From the NCBI GenBank assembly GCA_030432015.1, contig JAUIHJ010000175.1, positions 1-11,878 of the forward strand: a stretch of DNA of 11,878 bases. The letters are read 5' to 3'. The stretch comes from a bacterium (GTDB lineage Bacteria; Planctomycetota; Planctomycetia; Pirellulales; Pirellulaceae). Position 1 is the first letter of the stretch, and every line of letters starts with the position of its first letter. The translations under genes and the position numbers were made by a program. Below the pieces are notes generated by a model, which worked only from the letters and a program-made list of their open reading frames with translations, did not search any database and was not told where the DNA came from. Positions 8,386 through 11,878 of the stretch are shown here, in pieces.

Positions 8386-8921
8386 GCGATCGTGTCCTGG
8401 TAGCCACGTTTGAACACGAAGATGATCTGCTGGCCGCAACCGCAGCGGTGCGCCGCGACGGGCAGCGGATTGTCGATGCGTTCACACCCTATGCCGTCCA
8501 CGGCCTGGAGCGGGCGATGGGGCTCCGGCCGTCCCGCCTGACCTGGGTCTGCTTCTTCTGCGGCATGGCGGGTGCGCTCGGCATGCTCTGGTTCGAACAC
8601 TGGACGGCTGCGATTGACTGGCCGCTTGACGTGGGTGGCAAGCCCTGGAACTCAATGCCGTCGGACGTTCCTGTCGCCTTCGAGGCGGCCGTGTTGCTCG
8701 CCGGCTTCGGCTCCGTGTTGGCGCTGCTGGCGGTGAGCCGGCTGTTTCCAGGCAAACAGCCTCCCATCATCGATCCACGCGTGACCGATGACCGCTTTGT
8801 GCTCGTCATCGCACAATCGGATGCCGCCTTTGATCTCAACGTCATCACAACCCAGTTAGCGGACTTTCGCGCGCTCTCCGTTGAAGAAAGGGTGACGTTA
8901 CCGGGAGGTGAATTGCAATGA
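8382..8921 (+). CDS. actD: ACIII subunit ActD (DUF3341 family)
   Basis: Small ACIII membrane subunit of the DUF3341 family. It has no known cofactor; in the complex it packs against the membrane subunits. The 179-aa protein has a soluble N-terminal part with the family motif TPYAVHGLERAMGL (35-48), two transmembrane helices (about 52-70 and 97-118), the loop motif GGKPWNSMPSDVPVAFE (85-101) between them, and a C-terminal soluble segment containing DDRFVLVI (136-143). The start at 8382 overlaps the actC stop (ATGA) and is preceded by a purine-rich gaggaggag at 8365-8373, 8 nt upstream. The open frame extends further upstream into actC, but the Shine-Dalgarno sequence and the family's usual length of just under 200 aa favour 8382. 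It overlaps actE by 4 nt. Confidence 0.95.
   Translation: MSDRVLVATFEHEDDLLAATAAVRRDGQRIVDAFTPYAVHGLERAMGLRPSRLTWVCFFCGMAGALGMLWFEHWTAAIDWPLDVGGKPWNSMPSDVPVAFEAAVLLAGFGSVLALLAVSRLFPGKQPPIIDPRVTDDRFVLVIAQSDAAFDLNVITTQLADFRALSVEERVTLPGGELQ
8903..8908 (+). promoter_or_regulatory. Ribosome binding site of actE
   Basis: GGGAGG lies within the 3' end of actD. Two consecutive ATG codons follow (8918 and 8921). The 9-nt spacing to 8918 is better than 12 nt to 8921, and 8918 also gives the same ATGA stop/start overlap seen at actC/actD, so 8918 is taken as the start. Confidence 0.6.
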
Positions 8922-9715
8922 TGAACCGCTTGAACATCTTTCTGGCCGTCCTCTTGTTGGTCGTTGTTGGCATGACGTCTCTGGTCGGAGTGGATTACTC
9001 CCGACCCAACATCGAGATCCTGCCCGACATGAAGTACACGCCGGCCTGGGAGGCGTTTGCCGCCAACCCAAATTTTCCAGACGGCCGTACGATGCAAGCT
9101 CCGGTTCCCGGCACGATCGCGCGAGGCCATCTGCCGTTGCACTTCGCACCGACGAAAGAGGATGCGATTCGGGCGGGAGAAATACTTGACAACCCCTTTG
9201 CGGTGAGCACGATCGAGACGGTTGTCGCTGCCGAACCCGTCGAGCCGGTTGCCGCCGACGCGCACCCTGCGGCCAGCGCAATGCTGACGCCGGAAGCCGC
9301 CGAACCGCTTGAGGCGATGCGGCGGGCAGCGATCGTTCGCGAACGATTTGCGGCTTCGGTCGCGCGCGGCGCAGCGGTCTACCGCGTTTTCTGCGTGGCG
9401 TGCCATGGCGCCAAGGGCGCCGGGGATGGTCTGGTTACGCAGCGTGGTTTTCCGCCGCCGCCATCGCTGCTGACAGGCAAGTCCGTGCAGATGAAGGATG
9501 GGCGGCTGTTCCATATCCTGACGTACGGACAAGGCAGCATGGCCCCTTTCGCTGGGCAACTTGCAAGAGATCAGCGGTGGGATGTCATCAACTACGTCCG
9601 GCAGCTACAGGGCGCCGCGGCGCCCACCGCCGATGTCGTGACACCAACGGCCGAGGGGACCACCGCGGTCGAAGGTCGCGATTCGCAGCCACCCAAATCC
9701 AAGCTGACCCCGTAA
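8918..9715 (+). CDS. actE: ACIII subunit ActE, membrane-anchored monoheme cytochrome c
   Basis: Monoheme cytochrome c subunit of ACIII. It acts on the periplasmic side and accepts electrons from ActA for delivery to an oxidase or a mobile cytochrome. An N-terminal hydrophobic helix (6-25) anchors it; there is no lipobox cysteine, unlike lipoprotein versions of ActE. The region 26-95 (YSRPNIEILPDMKYTPAWE, then a P-V-P-G-T motif) is the N-terminal extension typical of ActE and includes a short repeat-like GTIARGH segment. Heme is bound at C159/C162/H163 (CVACHG), and M208 in YGQGSMAPF is the probable axial ligand. Between them is a low-complexity Ala/Glu/Pro-rich stretch before the heme domain (about 102-135), apparently a flexible linker. 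The C-terminus ends in a Pro/Lys-rich tail. Length (265 aa) is somewhat above a minimal ActE because of the linker and tail. Confidence 0.94.
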   Translation: MMNRLNIFLAVLLLVVVGMTSLVGVDYSRPNIEILPDMKYTPAWEAFAANPNFPDGRTMQAPVPGTIARGHLPLHFAPTKEDAIRAGEILDNPFAVSTIETVVAAEPVEPVAADAHPAASAMLTPEAAEPLEAMRRAAIVRERFAASVARGAAVYRVFCVACHGAKGAGDGLVTQRGFPPPPSLLTGKSVQMKDGRLFHILTYGQGSMAPFAGQLARDQRWDVINYVRQLQGAAAPTADVVTPTAEGTTAVEGRDSQPPKSKLTP

Positions 9716-9742
9716 GTACTCAAGACCTGGAGTTGAATCGGC

Positions 9743-10912
9743 ATGACCACGAATGCCACGGTCCGGCCCGCGCAACGTCGCCTGCAAGCGCAATTGATGA
9801 TCGCTGGCGGTTTGGTGTTGGCAGTCGGGTGCGGGATAGCGCCGACGCGAATTTGGAGCAACTTACTCGTCGGAACTTTCTTTCTGCTGACCCTCGCCTT
9901 AGGCGGCGCGTTGTTCGTCGCACTGACGTACGTGTCCGGCGGCGGCTGGCACGTGGCCTTTCGTCGCATCCCCGAAGCGCTGGCAACGATGCTGCCGATC
10001 GCTGGTGGCGCGATGCTCCTGGTGCTTGTCGGGCGAATGAGGCAGTACGGCTGGCATCATGATTGGCATGGCGATGCCGGGACCTTCTGGTTCAAAGAGC
10101 GATGGCTGACCCCTTCGTTTTGGGCGTTGCGGGCAGTGCTTTACGTCGTCCTCTGGAGTTTCCTGGCCGGGTGGCTGGTGGCCCGTTCACGCCGGCAGGA
10201 CCGCGCCGGAAGCCCTTCGCTGGCGGCCGGAAACGTGCGGATCTCCGCGCTGTTCCTGGCCGTCTATGCCGTGACGTTTTCACTGGCGAGCGTCGATTGG
10301 ATGATGGCGTTGGAGCCCATGTGGTTCAGTACGATGTGGGGCGTCTATAACTTCTCAGGCATGATCCAGGCGACGTTGGCGGTTGTGATCATTCTCGCCC
10401 TTTTTCTTCGTTCCAACGGCGGCCCCTTGTGCGGCGTATTCAACGATGAACATCTGCACGACCTGGGAAAACTGTTGCTCGGATTCAGTTGCTTTTGGAT
10501 GTACATCTGGTTCAGCCAGTACATGCTGATCTGGTACTCGAATATCCCGGAAGAGACGTCGTATTTCATTGCCAGAACACACGGGCCGTGGGGGCCGGTG
10601 GTCGTCGGTTCGATCGTGCTGAACTGGGTTGTTCCCTTCTTCGTACTGCTACCGAAGCCGGCCAAGCGTAACGGTCGCGTGATGATGCGAGTCGCCGTTG
10701 TCGTCCTGCTGGGCCGCTGGGTCGATCTCTATGTCATGGTGTTTCCCGCGACGCTCGGCGAGACCCCTGTTTTTGGCGTCTGGGAAGTTGCTGCGATGTG
10801 CTGCCTGACCGGAGCGACGGGGCTGCTGTTCTTCCGCGCATTTTCCGCGGCAGCTCCGGTGCCGGAGCGCGACGCATACCTCGCCGAAAGCATGCATTAC
10901 CACGCCGGCTGA
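9743..10912 (+). CDS. actF: ACIII subunit ActF, second NrfD-like membrane protein
   Basis: Second large integral membrane subunit of ACIII, related to ActC and proposed to take part in proton movement through the complex. The 389-aa protein has about ten hydrophobic segments. Family-typical stretches are SGGGWHVAFRRIPE (65-78), SVDWMMALEPMWFSTMWGVY (183-202), and LGKLLLGFSCFWMYIWFSQY (241-260) followed by IWYSNIPEET (263-272). These match the 'quinol:cytochrome c oxidoreductase' ActF family. The ATG lies 27 bp after the actE stop, with GGAG at 9729-9732 as probable ribosome binding site. It is the last gene of the ACIII operon in the window; no cytochrome oxidase gene follows. The C-terminus (SMHYHAG) is complete. 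Confidence 0.94.
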   Translation: MTTNATVRPAQRRLQAQLMIAGGLVLAVGCGIAPTRIWSNLLVGTFFLLTLALGGALFVALTYVSGGGWHVAFRRIPEALATMLPIAGGAMLLVLVGRMRQYGWHHDWHGDAGTFWFKERWLTPSFWALRAVLYVVLWSFLAGWLVARSRRQDRAGSPSLAAGNVRISALFLAVYAVTFSLASVDWMMALEPMWFSTMWGVYNFSGMIQATLAVVIILALFLRSNGGPLCGVFNDEHLHDLGKLLLGFSCFWMYIWFSQYMLIWYSNIPEETSYFIARTHGPWGPVVVGSIVLNWVVPFFVLLPKPAKRNGRVMMRVAVVVLLGRWVDLYVMVFPATLGETPVFGVWEVAAMCCLTGATGLLFFRAFSAAAPVPERDAYLAESMHYHAG

Positions 10913-11097
10913 ATCGCGGATTACCACGACGACCACCAATTCGCACGCTGCGTTCAGGGCAGGTATTCGCTACCAGCGACCGAGGTAGATATCGCAGATC
11001 GGCGCAAAGAAAACGGGACTTCATTCTTCGTTGTTCCGTCCGCAAGGTCGACGCCGCTTGCCCGGGCCTACGCGTTAGTGTAATTTCGCCATCAATG

Positions 11098-11116
11098 GCA
11101 ACTCTACTAAAGTTGC
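11098..11116. other. Short inverted repeat (6-bp stem, 7-nt loop)
   Basis: GCAACT (11098-11103) and AGTTGC (11111-11116) are exact reverse complements around the loop CTACTAA. It may form a small hairpin downstream of actF. No T-run follows, so a classical intrinsic terminator is not supported. Confidence 0.3.
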
Positions 11117-11117
11117 G

Positions 11118-11145
11118 GGCGGTAAGCGGCGGCGCTGCGACCGCC
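11118..11145. other. GC-rich compound hairpin downstream of actF
   Basis: GGCGGT (11118-11123) pairs with ACCGCC (11140-11145). Inside, AGCG (11125-11128) pairs with CGCT (11133-11136) around GCGG, giving an interrupted 10-bp stem. It sits directly after the smaller hairpin at 11098-11116. Position after actF suggests an end-of-operon structure (3' stabilisation or termination with help of a factor), but there is no T-tract, and GC-rich DNA produces such repeats easily. Confidence 0.3.
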
Positions 11146-11207
11146 GAGAATGCGAAACAGGCTTCAGTGAATTTGCCATCGATTGGAGTTGGGCCGCGAA
11201 ACGTCTT

Positions 11208-11212
11208 GAGGG
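11208..11212 (+). promoter_or_regulatory. Possible ribosome binding site of the TIR gene
   Basis: GAGGG lies 9 nt before the GTG at 11222. The alternative ATG codons at 11258 and 11261 have only pyrimidine-rich sequence upstream (CTCGCCCCC). This favours the GTG start, giving a 24-residue leader before the TIR core. Starting at 11258 would shorten that leader to 12 residues and cannot be excluded. Confidence 0.4.
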
Positions 11213-11221
11213 TTCAATCGG

Positions 11222-11878
11222 GTGAACGAAAGAACAGACGCTCGACTCGCCCCCTTGATGATGCGGCGCGTCCGCTCGATTACGGCTTGGCTGTGGGGGT
11301 ACGACTTCTTCATTTCGTATCACTGGGACTCGGGCGGAGCCTATGCCGTTGAGCTCGCATCGCGGCTACGCACAGCGGGATTTGAGGTCTTTCTCGACCG
11401 CTCCGAGTTCGCCTTGAGTGATGAATGGGAAACGGTTGGCAAGGTCGCATTACGAAACACGCAGTATCTGATTCTCATCGCCACGTGTGAGGCCGTATTT
11501 GAGTCGCGGCCGGTTGAGCGCGAAGTTTCCTACTTCACCGGCAACAATCGCCGCTGTATTGCAATCGGCTTCGGTGATACATTCGCATCAAAACCAGCGG
11601 CAGAATCGGGCGCGAACATTGTTCTTGATCAATTATCCAAGGCCAAGCTCCGCGGCAAGGATACGGAAGAGAATCTACGTAGCGGTCGCCCGGCCAACGA
11701 AGTGATCAAAAAACTTATCGACACGTATGATGTCATTCGTCGTCGGGCATTGCGATTCAGAATCACTGCGGTGACGATGCTCTTTCTGAGTGGATTGGCA
11801 ATTCTTGCCGGCCTCTCTGCCAAGTATGCCTTCGAGCAGGCTGACATTGCGAAGAATGAGACGAAAAAGGCCCAGCAG
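11222..11878 (+). CDS. TIR-domain protein with a transmembrane helix (3' end missing)
   Basis: Numbered from GTG 11222, 219 codons are visible and the frame is open at the right edge. Residues 26-35 (GYDFFISYHW) are TIR box 1. They are followed by a helix and LRTAGFEVFLDRSE (49-62), LSDEWETVGKVAL (65-77), a hydrophobic strand QYLILIAT (81-88), and SRPVEREVSYF (95-105). The last resembles the TIR pattern S-x-W-[CV]-x-x-E, with E101 in the place of the catalytic Glu of NAD-cleaving TIRs, though Pro97 replaces the usual Trp. A single transmembrane helix follows at about 181-199, flanked by basic RRRALRFR (173-180), then a charged helix (203-219) that may begin a coiled coil. In relatives of this layout the C-terminal part is often a repeat or sensor region such as WD40; that part is not visible here. 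Role could be NADase-type defence effector or signalling adaptor. Local GC is lower than in the ACIII genes. The TIR call is firm; function is inferred. Confidence 0.82.
   Translation, partial: MNERTDARLAPLMMRRVRSITAWLWGYDFFISYHWDSGGAYAVELASRLRTAGFEVFLDRSEFALSDEWETVGKVALRNTQYLILIATCEAVFESRPVEREVSYFTGNNRRCIAIGFGDTFASKPAAESGANIVLDQLSKAKLRGKDTEENLRSGRPANEVIKKLIDTYDVIRRRALRFRITAVTMLFLSGLAILAGLSAKYAFEQADIAKNETKKAQQ

Larger units (their letters stand above)
10913..11221. other. Intergenic region without a recognisable gene
   Basis: This stretch of about 310 bp separates the ACIII operon from the TIR gene. Open frames crossing it have no start with a Shine-Dalgarno sequence and no recognisable family. 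No tRNA, CRISPR array or insertion-sequence end is visible, and I see no convincing sigma-70 promoter for the downstream gene. It contains the inverted repeats listed at 11098-11145 and an imperfect direct repeat: AATTTCGCCATC at 11082-11093 and AATTTGCCATC at 11170-11180. Confidence 0.6.

Noticed and set aside
8489..9559. Minus-strand open frame of 356 codons opposite actD and actE
   Set aside because: Antisense to two well-recognised ACIII genes; low-complexity Arg/Gln/Ser-rich translation without a recognisable domain.
10913..11221. tRNA, small RNA, CRISPR array or mobile-element end in the intergenic region
   Set aside because: No cloverleaf, regular repeat-spacer pattern, terminal inverted repeats or target-site duplication could be seen; only short hairpins and one imperfect repeat.
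10798..11352. Plus-strand open frame running from actF across the intergenic region
   Set aside because: It starts inside actF in another frame, has no ribosome binding site, shows no recognisable family, and overlaps the start of the TIR gene.

Overview
The window looks like a piece of a Planctomycetota-type chromosome (inference). It has GC-rich coding sequence, a complete alternative complex III (ACIII) operon whose actB product carries the extended Tat-type leader typical of that family, and a TIR gene of a style common in that phylum. All genes are on the + strand. No taxonomic marker such as 16S rRNA is present, so the assignment is tentative.

Region 1 (1-3163): two nitrate/nitrite porter genes of the MFS/NNP (NarK) family, 4 bp apart. 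The first is cut by the left edge. It is a NarK1/NrtP-like porter fused to a C-terminal four-helix DoxX-like membrane domain. The second is a NarK2-like porter (similar in type to E. coli NarK) with an additional central segment that appears to add two helices.

Region 2 (3164-3285): a short gap with a GC-rich inverted repeat and no gene.

Region 3 (3286-10912): six genes in the canonical ACIII order actA-actB-actC-actD-actE-actF: a pentaheme cytochrome c; a Tat-exported MopB-like/Fe-S protein with 15 cluster cysteines (three [4Fe-4S] and one [3Fe-4S] predicted); an NrfD/PsrC-like membrane protein; a DUF3341 subunit; a monoheme cytochrome c; and a second NrfD-like membrane protein. actB to actE overlap by 4-8 nt. 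The complex would oxidise quinol at the membrane and pass electrons through Fe-S clusters and hemes to a periplasmic acceptor. With the NarK genes directly upstream, the locus suggests a link to nitrate respiration. No terminal oxidase genes follow actF, although ACIII is often paired with them.

Region 4 (10913-11221): about 310 bp without a convincing gene, holding two small inverted repeats and an imperfect direct repeat.

Region 5 (11222-11878, cut by the right edge): the N-terminal part of a TIR-domain protein followed by one transmembrane helix and the start of a probable coiled coil. Its base composition is visibly lower in GC than the operon, suggesting an accessory gene, possibly for defence or signalling. 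The left-edge NarK1-DoxX gene and the right-edge TIR gene are the least ordinary items.
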